Origin: Pohlia nutans
Lineage: Eukaryota; Streptophyta; Bryopsida; Bryales; Mniaceae
Reading direction: 5' to 3'
Assembly: GCA_022496805.1 (NCBI GenBank)
Contig: CM040093.1
Coordinates: 12,614,713 to 12,678,712, forward strand
DNA: 64,000 nt
In this document: positions 23,106 through 35,159 of the stretch, in pieces
Numbering within the stretch: the first letter of the stretch is position 1
How the letters are laid out: every line of letters starts with the position of its first letter
The notes under the pieces: generated by a model
What the model saw: only the letters and a program-made list of their open reading frames with translations
Told to the model about the DNA's origin: nothing
Database searches by the model: none
Translations under genes and position numbers: made by a program

Positions 23106-24672
23106 TCAAGTGATAAACAATCTCTGTGCTGTTTTGAATTCACAGAGAACAAAGTTGCGAGTCTTCACTCCTTTCACAATCTCTGCAAAGCTGCAACTCG
23201 TAGCATTGTTTCCGCCCAAAAGCTTAATTGGAGAAAACTTGAACTTATCGCAGTAATCACATACCTGGAGGAGGTAGGCCATGTCTGCCATCGTCCAATT
23301 GCCCTCTTTTATGTTCTGTTTTCTAAATAAAACTGAAGATGGCTCATGATCAGATAGTGCAGGCTCCACTTTGGCTGCATATTTAACGCCATGGATTTCA
23401 AACGTAATGTTCTGCGAGGATTGTGCGGAGCGTGCCTTCCTTGGCACTTGTTTTGTGCAGATTATTGGTTCCAGCCTAGCAATCTTGCGCTTGTCGAGTC
23501 TGATGTGTGTTGCAAGCAGGACCTGCCTTACCACTTTCGAAGATGCCTCATCAGTTACAAAATTCTGGCAGTAAAACCACGTCGATATGGTTGCCATGAA
23601 TGTGAACAAGAATATTCTCCGCTCTCGGCTTGGAACTTGCGAGATTATCCACTTCACCAGCCTGGAAATCCGGTACTGAACAAACAACCAGACTTTGTTC
23701 GCCAAGTAAGAAAAAAAGTCCATCAGGATGATAACAATGCTGAAAATCACTGACCAGAAATCATAACTGCGGGCTTGCAGAATCAAAGGCCAGATCGATG
23801 CAAACCTCACAAAATTCTGGTTCACAACCTGCTTAGAACTGTAATCAAAGAAACAAACCGTCTCAGGAAATATGTCGTATCCCTTTCCAGCGAGCACATG
23901 ATCCAGAGCACGCTCAAAACTCAGCCTCCGGATCAGATGTGCTTTTGGCCACAACAAGTCGTCATCTCTCCCAAATTGCACTTGTGGCCTACACTGTCGT
24001 AACAGCGTCATGTGCGCTGCCCGGTGTCTGTTTGTCAAGCATGTGTAGGAGTCATCAAAGGAAACCTCAACATTGTATTCACCAACGTTGAAAATTTCCG
24101 TGCCCTCCGGAGGCGTACTCAACAATGCATCCTGGGAGGCCAAGTAAATCTGGTCCACATCAAGGTCATCTCGCATCATGATGAGCTTGCGGGTCTTGAT
24201 CCAGGAATCAAAACCATTCCAGACGGATGATACCATCACGTAGGGCAGCCGGAAAAACTTCGCTGTCCGCATGAACTGCCACACTGAGTAAGCCATCTGG
24301 AACCACAGAAAAAAGCTCTGGAGTGTTTGGACTTTCCCGGAGACGTTAGGTCTTAAGAAACCCATGACGAATATATATGTAGCCAAGCTAAAAAATGTAG
24401 GAAGTATCAGTAGCAGCTCACTGACAGGATACGTGTGATCGAAGATTGATCCACATGCCAACGGAGTAAGTTGATGATCTTTGAATCAGGGTCACGTTAC
24501 ACCTACAAACATCAATGGAAAAATAAAATCAGAACGCTTACAAATACTTTGTAGAGAAATACCTAAGCTAGCTCAAAAGATGCAACGTAACTAACTTAGT
24601 TGAGCCTTACCGAGCAGAGTTTTCCATGTGACCCACTGCTCCAGTCATCCTTGAGAGTGTCAAAGGTGCCAT
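23106..24672 (-). CDS. Orphan multi-pass membrane protein, two exons
   Basis: A long uninterrupted minus-strand frame ends at TGA 23106. It has no ATG near its 5' limit, so I infer an upstream exon. ATG at 24672 starts a 62-base exon (24672-24611, MAPLTLSRMTGAVGHMEN...) ending at a GTAAGG donor. A 190-base intron ends at TCCTGTCAG, and exon 2 runs 24420-23106 in matching phase, giving roughly 458 residues. Hydrophobic helices are near the start (ELLLILPTFFSLATYIFVMG), then SFFLWFQMAYSVWQF. Two more are central (VIFSIVIILMDFFSYLA and IFLFTFMATISTWFYC). Between helices 2 and 3 lies a soluble region of about 140 residues. The C terminus is polar with CDYCDKF. I recognise no family, catalytic motif or transport signature. 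It is likely a membrane protein of unknown role. Confidence 0.6.
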
Positions 24673-25164
24673 TGTTTACAGTACTACATCCCTCCGGTTA
24701 CAATTAGTTGTCGGTATAGCACATCATATGTTCACTGCAAAACGTGGGGGCCGGATGATTGACAAACAGTGAAACCTAAAATATGGATTGGACTAGATGG
24801 CGGTGTATGCGGCGGCCATGGCCAGATTCTAGCTATGATTTGCAACGATCTAGCAGTCAAAGTACCATTGATGCAAGTTGCCTGTGAAATCGTTTAAAAC
24901 CCGTGAGAAGAAGTGCAAATACTCAGAGGCAGTAACTTGTTTGACAGAGCAACCTTTAGCTCGTGCCACTAGACTATCCTTGCAGCATCACTGACCGGAG
25001 ATGGGGATTTGCTAAGAAGAATGAAAGTTACACAAACTGTTCAAAGTGCAAAGCCAAGGATTATCGTAAGCCACTGCGGAACTTGATAAGAGTAGATCCT
25101 TCGCAATAACAACTCCACTAGCACTCTGGATAGTTTTCTGGCTCTCGGAAAATGGATGTGTATG
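24673..25164. other. Upstream flank of the orphan membrane gene, nothing recognised
   Basis: The presumed promoter and 5' UTR region of the minus-strand gene. No repeat or second coding signal was identified. Confidence 0.35.
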
Positions 25165-25167
25165 GTT

Positions 25168-25287
25168 CACTAGTAGAAAAGGTGGCACTGCCGAGGGAGA
25201 TGCCCAGGCAAGTAGTGCCCAATTCCACGCATGCACAGTGATTTTGCCTGGGCATGTCCCTGGGGAGCACCACCTTTTCTACTAGTG
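25168..25287. mobile_element. CACTA-type MITE, 120 bp, GTT target duplication
   Basis: Terminal repeats CACTAGTAGAAAAGGTGG and CCACCTTTTCTACTAGTG are perfect 18-mers, flanked by GTT at 25165-25167 and 25288-25290. Confidence 0.94.
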
Positions 25288-25294
25288 GTTGTGC

Positions 25295-27770
25295 ATGGGT
25301 TGGTCAACAATTTACTTGGAGAGAGTCACTGGATACAACAACCTAGTTCAGGGCCCTCAAAACGACTCAATTTAGTGTATTTTCTCTTCTTCATTGCACA
25401 TCATGATTGCGCAATCCATACGTGGTGACTTGTGAGTTGCTTGCTTGGAGTAGGGCCACTCATGCCCTCCCAGAGTCTCTCACACTCAAGAAGTAGATGA
25501 AAAGTGCCAAGGGCCCTTCCAAAATGCCTCTTGACTCTGGATCCTAGCGTTTTAGAAATTGGGCCTTCAAATCACTATTTAGTTGACTATATCCTCACAT
25601 TCTACTTGTGATTGGTCCATTGACTATTTGATGCGCACTTTTGATATGTGAGTGGCGTGCAAGGGTGGGGGAGTGTGAGTGCAAGGGCCCTTCAAATATA
25701 GATGAATAATTTCAGAGAGTTAGTCCTAGCGTGCATGGGTGGGAATGCTCTTACTCGGTTGCATTTGACATGTACTGTACAGACATTTTTGTTTGTACAT
25801 ATCCTTGACAGCTACAAACAGTATATGGCCAATCAGCATGATTGTGCACAGTAGAAGGCGCAGAATTGAGTCTGCATGTGTAGAAGTTAGATCAATCTAT
25901 TAATAGAGTTTTCCGCAAACTCGATGCCACTTACAGCCTCAGTTTTATTGAAATTTTGGGAAACGTAAATTGAGTGAGGTTCATTAATTAGCAAAAAACA
26001 GAGCATGTGCCAGATGAGCCGGTGGTAGAGACATACGCATTGATTTGGATTTGGCAGAAGCAAAAAACTAATTCGGGGATTTGGCAACAAGCAAAGCGTT
26101 GATTTGGATTTGGCAGCAAGCTAATTCAGGGACATTGTAGGCGGAGTCAAAGCTTGGGGCTCCTTGAATTAACTAAAATATGTTGAATCAAGAAAACTGA
26201 GGGTCTAAAGTTTTTGGGCACCGTTTTTGGAGCCTTGAAACTTCACACCTCCAATTTTTAAAAGCAACTGACACGTCTACTTTTATTGGGTTCTCAACCA
26301 TAGTTTTCACAAACTTTGGTCCAGTCACCTGTCTTTTACAGACTTTGCAGATAACTCTAATATGTCTAAAGTATACATTAGATCTATAATTGACATGAAT
26401 GGCAAATTTGACGGTAACAAAATTGACAACAAAAAATATTATACAGCAACTGTAGGTCTGCAGTATACAGACTAATAATTGGGGAGGGAATCGAGGACAT
26501 GTCCGTAGGACATGCCCACTCATGATGCATGCTATAGTAATAAAATTTACTGTAGGTTCAAGTCTGTATCAAGTCACCAACGGCGTCCATTAACATATGG
26601 TAGGTTTTTTAAGAAGTATATTGTATTGCAGAATACTGTAAATTATTTTCCTTTTGGGACAATCTGAGTCACAACTTCGGGCCGGGGCCTGGGCGGGCCT
26701 GTGTGTACAGACAGTTCAAAAACAGAAGTATAGAACCTACAGTAATTTTGGTCAGTGATCATGACTGCGATATGGTATTCTTCAAGTCTCGACTCTTCAA
26801 GGTTCAGTTTTCTTTCTCTCTTTCTTTTCTTTTTTTGGAACGCTCTCTTTCTCTTTTGAATGGGTCTGTTTCAATTGCTAACATTCAAGAAAATATGAAA
26901 TCAACATACAGAATCAATAGGGGACCCAGTCACTTAAGATTGTGGGTCACTGTTAAGTTCATGCACCTTCATTTGTGCAGAGAAATTAAAACCAAAAAAG
27001 AAAAAAGAAAAAGGAAGAATATCAATCGGTACACCGATAATATCAGACACATAAAAAGAATTTAAAGAAGTAAGAATCGACGACCCATAATATATTCCTA
27101 CTGACAACTGAAAATAGACAAATAATACCGGTAATTGGCGGGGGTAACAGGCCGTTACCTGCATACAGGATTCAGTGAAATAGGCCGTACAGTGCGAGAG
27201 TCTAATCAAGTTAGTCTGTACCATTAAAAAAATATTAAAAGAAAAGAAGAAAATAAGTCTGTGCCGAAAAGAAGTCAATTTGAGTTAACCGAAAAGCCAA
27301 AGCACATCTAACCTCCCTTTTTGCTCTACTTCTAACCTCTCTATTGAACTATACTTGGGTTGAATAGTAGAGTTAACCGAAAAGACGAGAGAATACATGT
27401 TGGGTGAGGTGAGTTTGACCCGTATCTAAGGTAGCCAAGCAAATTGACATGACTAAATTTCCAAAGAATCCAAGATAGAAAGGGGTGTGAACTGGTTTTG
27501 CCGTCACAAAGGTGGCGAAACTGAGACTAAGGTGAGTTCACAGAGAGCCAACGCTTGGAGGCAATGGCCCACATCCAATTTGAGATTAGGTGGCCCTGAC
27601 AACTTGGACTGACTTGCAAAGTTCATATCTAAAATTGAAGTTAGAGGGTGTTGGGTTCACTATTTGCTTTGATTTTGGTTACACTCAAAGAGGACATATA
27701 CTCTGGTTTCCTGATATTTTGGGGGTCAAATTACATGTTTTGATTTCGGTTAATTCAAGTGTCTTGTCAT
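25295..27770. other. Long spacer without recognised genes
   Basis: About 2.5 kb where the only repeated elements noticed are a short direct repeat (TTGATTTGGATTTGGCAG at 26039 and 26099) and a weak inverted pair around TACTGTAGGTTC (26550 / 26735). The open frames have no protein-like features. Confidence 0.4.
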
Positions 27771-27774
27771 AGAT

Positions 27775-27990
27775 TGTCCCCTTGTGGGCTATGGGTTTGG
27801 AGCTTTGGTGGAAGGTGTGGGAGTCATAGCGAGGTGTGGAAAATAATGACAGTGCCTTGCTTTAGATTGTCTCCCAACTCATCATAGACTAGTTTTTGGT
27901 CTATTTATATTTCAGTATGAGTTCAAGAGGAATTCAACATGAGTTTGCCAAAAATTTCCTCTTTGGGCTGACTTTTCAGTTAACTCTAAT
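27775..27990 (+). mobile_element. tRNA-derived SINE, copy 2 (5' part degraded)
   Basis: Shares CCTTGCTTTAGATTGTCTCC, CATAGACTAGTTTTTGGTC and the GACTTTTCAGTTAACTCTA 3' end with the 35625-35885 copy. The promoter-like half is poorly preserved. Confidence 0.5.
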
Positions 27991-28648
27991 ATCCAAAGAG
28001 AACCGACATTTAGTTACAGATTAGCTGGTTGAAATTCAAAATTGCTTAATTGTCTTGAAAATTTAAGGAATTAATTGATTATTTGAGAGGGAAATCAATG
28101 AATATTATTTTCAGAGTCTACTCGAGTGATGTTGGTGGGGAACTACATGGTATGCCCTATAATTTTGGATGATCTTCATAGTGCAATTCAGAGTTGTTGT
28201 TGGGGATGCTCTAAGATTAGGTACGATAGTTAGTTACGCCTCTGTTGTACAAAAAACTGCAAAAGATAAATAACATAAAAATGGATCATTTTCACAAATG
28301 ATTTGGACGCATAATCAAGGTCTTTTCTTCATGCTTCTTGGAGCTAGACTTCAATGTTATGGCACAGTCACAATGGTCTAAATCTAAAGGGACAACCCTC
28401 CACTGCATGCATGGTGCACTACTACAATGCAAAAAAAAAACCCAGCGCATAATAGGTTACACAACCAACTGCTCATCCACAAGCAGAGCATCTGTCCATA
28501 ACCCTTGCATATTTTCATCCAAAAAGATCATTCATCCACGACTTGTTCATGAACAGTCATGTAACCAATCTCGCCACCTCCCAACATCTTGATAGTTACT
28601 AGTGAGTGTTGTCTATGAGATAAAATTCCCAACTCTATACTAAAAAAT

Positions 28649-29877
28649 ATGCCGGAAAGTTTCCATAAACTACTTTTTCTATTTTTTACTCACTGCTACA
28701 AACAAAAACAAATCCCAGCCTCATGGAAAATAAGTCTAACCATACTACTATATAAAAAAGGAAATCCTGCACAACTGCCAAACCACAGACCAATAGCACT
28801 TGCAAACACAATATACAAATTCTTCACTAGTACACTAACATACATATTGTCAGCGTATGGTGAAGAATACCAAATCCTACACGATAGTCAAGAAGGATTC
28901 AGAGCAGAAAGAAATACAACAAGACAACTACAACTCCTCATAGCAGCACTAGAAGATGCAAAATTTACAAATCAAGACATATATCTACTATATATAGACT
29001 TCAAAAATGCATTTGGCTCATTAGATCACGCAAGACTCCTAACTACAATGAAAGACCTTGGGTACCCGGCTGATGCAATAATACTAGTCGGAAACATCTA
29101 CTCCCACTCAAACACTATATTTACCGGAGAACACTTTGGAAAAACAAAACCAATACCGATTCAAAGAAGAACCATACAAGGAGACACACTCAGCCCATAT
29201 CTCTTTTTAATTTTACTAGAACCACTCTTGAGGTGGCTACAAAGAGGAGAAAATGGATATACATTTGGTACATCAAAAATTAAAATTAGCTCAGCAACAT
29301 ACGCAGACGATCTAGCAGCCATATCAAATAATACAAAATCACTAAAAATACAACTAAACAAAATTGACAACTTCTGTAAATGGGCAGGTATGGACTTAGG
29401 AGTCACAAAATGTGCCACACCGGTTGCCCAAATAAATCCAAAATGCAACCAAACAAATTCAAAATCCACATGACAAACCAAAAAATCAGTTACAGAGACC
29501 AAACACTACCAGTACTACATCAAAATGAACCTTATGTCTACTTGGGCATACAATTAGTTCCATCACTAAAATGGAAACTCCAAACACATATCACCACTAC
29601 TAAAATAATAGACCAATGTAAACAACTATCAAAATGCCCTGCCACTATCAAACAAAGAATCAGTATGGCGGACACAGTAATCAGAGCAGGCATAGCCTAC
29701 AGCTTCTTTGCAGTCCCATATTCACTACCAACTATCAAAAAACTTGATAAGAAAATTATTGCAATCCAAAAAACAATATGCGGACTACCTAAAAGCACCG
29801 CAAACATAATAACTCAACTCCCTCATAATTTATTTGGACTAGAAGCCTTCTCTCTAAAAAATGCCTACTTTAGATGA
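28649..29877 (+). pseudogene. Reverse transcriptase domain of the retrotransposon, frameshifted
   Basis: Fingers, palm and YADD lie in one frame to about 29420. The thumb/linker (starting near GCPNKSKMQP, then VYLGIQLVPSLKW) continues one frame over after a single-base loss. An in-frame TGA at 29875 follows, and the homologous-looking frame carries on (IGEQLRNALND). The Gly-Asp-Thr-Leu-Ser-Pro and YADD catalytic motifs are intact, so decay is recent relative to the motif loss expected in an old copy. Confidence 0.88.
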
Positions 29878-30204
29878 ATTGGGGAACAACTTCGAAATGC
29901 ACTTAACGATAAAGGGAGACTAGGAATAATATATAAAGGACTTATACAACACATACTTGCTAAAGCCGGCGGTGCCGAAGATATCCCAAGAATCAAACGC
30001 CAAGACTGCACTACATCACCTACAACACGCACATTATTCCTTCTGAAAACAGTAGGTGGTATACACCTAAAAAGCACAGAAGAAAACTTCCAACTCCACA
30101 GGACCGAACTAGAACAAGAATGGCAAGCTACAGTCATAAACGAACTTCCACACTTAGACCCAAAACTCTCCATCAAATTATTATATAAATTAATGACACA
30201 CAAA

Positions 30205-33200
30205 TATACGGTATAAAACAAATCACCCTTCCCAATGGCACAAAACTAATGTCACCAGCAGAATTTAAAATATACTATCAAAACCCAACTAAACTAGACA
30301 AAAGTGCACTAAACATAGCAGAACAACTCTTCTGCGAACCAAATTGTACCCTAGATTGCCCAAATCCATGCCAAATACATTTACCACCCCGCACATTAAA
30401 AGAAAAATATAAAATTTATAACCACAGAATAATACCAAGAACACCAATAAACCCCGTGCAATTCCCTCAACCACCTCAACCACAACAACCAGCCCCACCA
30501 CAAAACATAAACAATGACCCCATAAGATTCCCCATTAGCACAATACTAAACCACAAAACAATTACAACAAAAGACAATTATAAAATATCTAAAAAATACA
30601 ACACCTATTTATGCCAATGGATAGACGCAAACCACATAACATACAATAAATGGTTACAACAACGCAAACTATTTCCACTGAACCTACCAACAGCAATAAA
30701 CCACAATTTAAACCTACTTACAAGATACTACACAGATTATAAAAACAAACACTATCAAAATATCATAAATACACAATTTACACCCGAACAAAATAGAGAC
30801 ACAAGATACATCCCACCACCAACAATAATCCCCTACATTAAAACATCCACGATTGAATGTAACCCAGAAAAAGACATAGACACAAACAAGTGCACCATTC
30901 AAACACAAAAGGATAAAACCCACATATATAATGACACCGGTAAATATATCACCACCATTCCGACTACAAGAATAAAATGGTTATGGCAACAATACAACAA
31001 CAACAAATACAACACCCACAGACTAATACCTGCTATACAAACATTTGAAACGGAAGTAGTCTGGTTATACCAAAGATATGAACACAAAAACCACAAAAAG
31101 AATACAATAAAAACGCCACACCATACCATTCCATCCAACATTCTAGACACACTAATAACAACATTTAACATAACACACTCATATTTTTCCTCACCAATTA
31201 CATGTTCCATGAAATCTACCAAATTCTACTCAACATTCGCTAGAGATAAGATTTTTGGCTCACTAGGGACAGCCTTTCAATACAAATGGAAAGGTATCGG
31301 ATATGCACACCCAAATGACGCCGAAACAGCACAACAAGCAATACATTGGGCAAGACTAGCAGCACAACAAGACCCAGAAACTATCACCATATAAGCAATT
31401 CCAGACACCAACAGGTACCAAAACCTATCACCATACAACGGACCCTTCCCGGATATGCACGCCATTATACATTTCGCCGCGGACACCATTACATATGACG
31501 AGCCAACAATACCACTAGAACCCAACAAAACCCGAAACGAACCACTTGCAATGCACATATGGTGTATTCACCATCAAAACAATAACATTGGCACAATAAA
31601 CCAAATAGACACCATAAACACAACAATAGAAAATCTACAAATTTCACAATACCATACACAAACAGCACCACCCACACCGCCAAACACAAAAGTTAACAAA
31701 AGCACAAAATGGAACAAACTCGTATACCCACCCTGTAACATTCTACAAAACATGTGGGTAGATCCCCTTCCGAATTTCGAAATAAACACTACACTAAAAT
31801 TTCTACCACAATACAGCTATTACACAGATGGATCCTTTTTACCACCTAAAAAAGCTGATGATGGCCACTGGAAAAAAGAAAAAGCTGGATATGGAATCTA
31901 CAACTCATCTAAACCAGATGTACAAATATCAAAGAGACTGCCTGGACTACAAACATGCTTCAGAGCAGAATTAATGGCCATACATGAAACACTTTCACTA
32001 ATCACCACTAAATACATAAACGAACCTGCACATATTTTTACTGATTGTCTCAATTGTATACATGTTCTAAACACACAACTAAAACACCCAACCCAACAAA
32101 ACAACCACGCCGGGTACATTCACAGTAACACGACCCAACCCCGCCCAGTTATAACGACTCTTGATGAGTGCTTAGAATATAATATCTTCAATTTATGTAG
32201 ATATTAGAAAAATTTAAGGACATTTTAGCACAATTTAGTCGTTATTAACGACTGGTTATGACCATATTTTAGTCGTTTTGGAGTACCAATAACTTCCCAA
32301 ACATTGCCAAACTTTAGTATATTGTATAATGACATATATTATATGTAGTTACTAATTTATATTGCATTATCAATTCATATGATAAGATTATTGCTTAACA
32401 ATCCGTTAAATTAATCACTGGTTACAGTTTCCTTGGGTCGTGTTACTGTGAATGTACCCCGCCGATAAAACCATATTAAAAGAAATGCTAAAAATGCTAA
32501 AAAAGCGAACACAACCAACCACAATATACAAAGTTAAAGCACACACTAAAATTAACGGGAATGAACACGCAGATCAACTCGCAAAAGAAGGAACCGTGAA
32601 AAGGGGTTATCAATTTGCAGCAAATCCCCACGAATTTGCACATACCACACCTTACTACTTCCAAAAAGACACATGGCCCGGTCGTATCAAACGACCAGAC
32701 AAAGGACCAGTTAGATGTTTGGAAGAATACATAAAGAAACATGACCGAGAAAATAACCTAGAAATATTGGCAGAAGACTTTCCCAACATTAACAAATCGA
32801 CAACAAACTCCATCATAGATAACGATATGTCCAATGACTTTTGGAATAATCCAGAAATAACAGACTCACAAAAAATAAGCATACTAAAATTTAGAACCGG
32901 TCAATACATGCGTAATGCCAGAAAGCAACTAATTTTCGGCATACAAAGATTCCCCTCAAAAACATGCCCCATCTGTAATTCACAAGATGCAGATACATGG
33001 CTACATGTACTTTTACTATGCAAACAACACCATATACACGCACTAAGAACTAAAAGACACAATAAAGCGGTATGGGAATTAAGAAAATTAATACTATCCT
33101 CAAATAAATCAAGATGTTACACTCTCATGAATGCGGGCACATTCAACAATAATCCACAAGAAAACACAGTTCCTCCATGGTTATCACCATGTAATTGTAA

Positions 33201-33636
33201 TCAACAAAGATGTCAATGTAATGCCAGATTCAAACCATATTTATTATGCATTAAAGGCCTCCCATACCAAAGCCCACCTCCTCTAAACCCCGATGATAAC
33301 CTAACCATACAATTCATAGAATTCACATACACAAACGACAGATTCTCACCAGAAACAATTGGCAGGAAAATTGTAAAATACCAACCTCTAATTAATAACA
33401 TCATACAACAAGGTTGGAAAGTAGACCCTATCATAGTCATTACAGCTGGAGCCAGAGGAACCACACACGTCCCCTCAATGAAACAACTTGAAACAAAATT
33501 TAACATTTGCGAAACCTCCATAAAACACACATTCAAAGCAATAAATACCATTGCCATACAGTATGCCGGATCTATCCTTTTACATAAAAGACGTATAGAG
33601 AATAATCAAACAATACCAACAGACGTAGTACATTAA
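30205..33636 (+). pseudogene. Central, RNase H and C-terminal domains of the retrotransposon
   Basis: Continuous in one frame from about 30205 to the MITE at 32112 except for TAA 31392, then resumed from 32460 to 33636. The order is a Cys cluster (CEPNCTLDCPNPC near 30338), a Pro/Asn-rich linker, RNase H split by the MITE, CPICNS zinc finger, a CNCNQQRCQCN cluster and the endonuclease-like segment around 33300-33420. RNase H between RT and a C-terminal endonuclease recalls the Dualen/RandI group described from green algae. That assignment is inference, because the 5' half that would carry an AP endonuclease is missing. Confidence 0.8.
32112..32459. mobile_element. 348-bp MITE with GGG ends and CGCC target duplication
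   Basis: The perfect 26-bp terminal inverted repeats begin GGGTACATTCACAGTAAC. CGCC flanks both sides (32108-32111 and 32460-32463). It is inserted in the RNase H coding region of the retrotransposon. Deleting the element plus one CGCC restores the reading frame. The 4-bp duplication with GGG ends is unlike the other elements here; Sola-type transposons are one possibility. Confidence 0.93.
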
Positions 33637-34084
33637 AAGAGGGGGGGGCAGTGGTGAAAACCACTGCTAGCCACTCTTTTCAAACATCTAGATCATCTTG
33701 TCTCATGTGTATCACACCACTGCTCAACGAGCCCAATGGGTTTCGAACTCGGACCACATAATTGTGACACAACGCCCTTCACCAACCAACCAAAGAACTC
33801 ATAACTTGGTGATAAAACCTAACACTAAACATACCTTTGCACAAACTAGCACCCAACCAACATTACTTCGCTCCTTGCCTTTGTTACTGTTACTGTTACT
33901 TTGTTTTGGTTACTATAGTGTCCATCCTCGAAAGGGGAGAGTAGTATTGTTCCAATGTCCCTTTGTCCGGTGGGCATTGGGTCATTGACATTACGAACGG
34001 ATACTTTATTCACGCCGGCCCTCTTTTAGGGTGGGTGTTTCTATCTATCTATCTATCTGTTGTCTATGGGAATAAACCTAATGT

Positions 34085-34345
34085 ATTTGTCTAGAGAGGT
34101 TTTCTGACGATGCCAAGAATGACATCAAACTGAATTCTATATTCCACTTTTCATATTTTAATTCAATTTATGGTGATGGAATTTGATTTAAAATCCATAA
34201 CTTCCACATTGTAGGTACAAAGGCAACAAAACAACTACAGTGCACTCCTTGTTGAGAGCTTTCCGACAACTACCAAGAACACGACACGCAGACACACGGT
34301 CAGAGAGATCTCAACGTAACAAAACAAACAAACAATTGCAACCTT
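34085..34345. repeat. Dispersed repeat, copy 1 (partner 50645-50990, 51546-51630)
   Basis: Shares ATTCAATTTATGGTGA, CATTGTAGGTACAAAGGCA, GAGAGCTTTCC and CGTAACAAAACAAACAAAC with the partner. The partner has an additional internal duplication of about 170 bases. This pair supplies empty sites for TTAA elements. Confidence 0.75.
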
Positions 34346-34351
34346 CCTTAA

Positions 34352-34574
34352 CCCTTAAAGGTCCAGATTGGCCATTCTGGCCAGTATTATACGGTCGTAT
34401 TTCATTGTATTTGGAATGGTTCTACACATCCTATGAGTTTCATATCAAAAGTGAAGTTAAAATTCATGTCTACATGGTCTTAAAAGCTATTGGGATCTCA
34501 ATTTGGAACTTTCTACTTACAACAAATGTTAAATATACGGCAACGTATCTACTATGCCCTAAATCCTTTAAGGG
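34352..34574. mobile_element. TTAA-inserted MITE, 223 bp
   Basis: TTAA 34348-34351, CCCTTAAAGGTCC left, ATCCTTTAAGGG right, TTAA 34575-34578 shared with the next element. A GGCCATTCTGGCC palindrome lies next to the left end. Confidence 0.88.
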
Positions 34575-34578
34575 TTAA

Positions 34579-35153
34579 CCCCTAAACGCCCAACCATCCA
34601 TTTTTTGGATGATGCACTCAACCAAACTATGTTTTCTCATCTTTCATGCACTTCTTGCAGTGTGGATTTTTCACTATACATTTTATGGGAAGTTAGTTTC
34701 ATGCATGTGTGAACCGATTTGTAAAGGGGATGATTTGTGAAATTTTTATGCTTCTATCATATCATGTTGTAGTGATTCACCAAAAACTTCTAAGATCTTA
34801 GTTCAAAAGTGATCTTGAAAAAATCAACTCATAAAATTAAGCAACCTAAAAATCTCCAAAACTCACTACACGTAGAGTATTACATTTCACTACCCATTAC
34901 AACAAATTTCATTCACAGATTGTCAATATCATATTTGTAATCAAATTACAAAAGAATTTTAAATTTTAAGTTTCAAATGTTATACAAATATATTGGTAAT
35001 TGCAATCATAGATCTAATGGTATGGATAGAATCTAGATTTCATAATATACAACTTTTATGCATACATCAAGTTCAAAATATCCCTCTTAGTTGCATTTTA
35101 TAATGCATCTTTGCAATTCTCCAAATTAAAAGAGGGTTGTAGACATTTAGGGG
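34579..35153. mobile_element. TTAA-inserted MITE, subfamily A, inverted orientation
   Basis: CCCCTAAACGCCC left and ACATTTAGGGG right between TTAA 34575-34578 and TTAA 35154-35157. The CATCCATTTTTTGGATG hairpin follows the left end. It is the best-preserved full copy of subfamily A. The matching unoccupied site is at 51583-51586. Confidence 0.9.
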
Positions 35154-35159
35154 TTAATG

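Larger units (their letters stand above)
28637..34060 (+). mobile_element. Decayed non-LTR retrotransposon: RT, RNase H, zinc fingers, endonuclease-like C terminus
   Basis: No LTRs are visible. The body opens within the reverse transcriptase N terminus, so it is 5'-truncated; it ends in a 3' UTR (33637-34060) with a TCTA microsatellite. RT motifs are SWKISLTILLYKKGNP, HRPIALANTIYK, LYIDFKNAFGSLDH, IQGDTLSPYLF and the catalytic YADD at 29300-29311. RNase H motifs are YTDGS (31821), FRAELMAIHE, HIFTDC and EHADQLAKEG, which retain the D-E-D-D quartet. Later come CPICNS...LLCKQHH (a zinc finger of the kind found after non-LTR RTs) and IQFIEFTYTNDRF...KIVKYQPL, which resembles the acidic-Lys-Tyr core of restriction-like endonucleases. 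The coding strand is very rich in A and C. Lesions are frameshifts near 29420 and 30205, TGA 29875, TAA 31392 and a MITE at 32112. Confidence 0.9.

Noticed and set aside
23391..24230. Plus-strand frames opposite the orphan membrane gene
   Set aside because: Shadows of the longer minus-strand frame.
28409..28450. CACTACTACAATGC next to a poly-A, resembling a CACTA element end
   Set aside because: No matching inverted end or duplication could be found downstream.
30899..31222. Minus-strand frames across the retrotransposon
   Set aside because: Shadows of the A/C-rich coding strand; Val/Cys/Leu-rich with no protein features.
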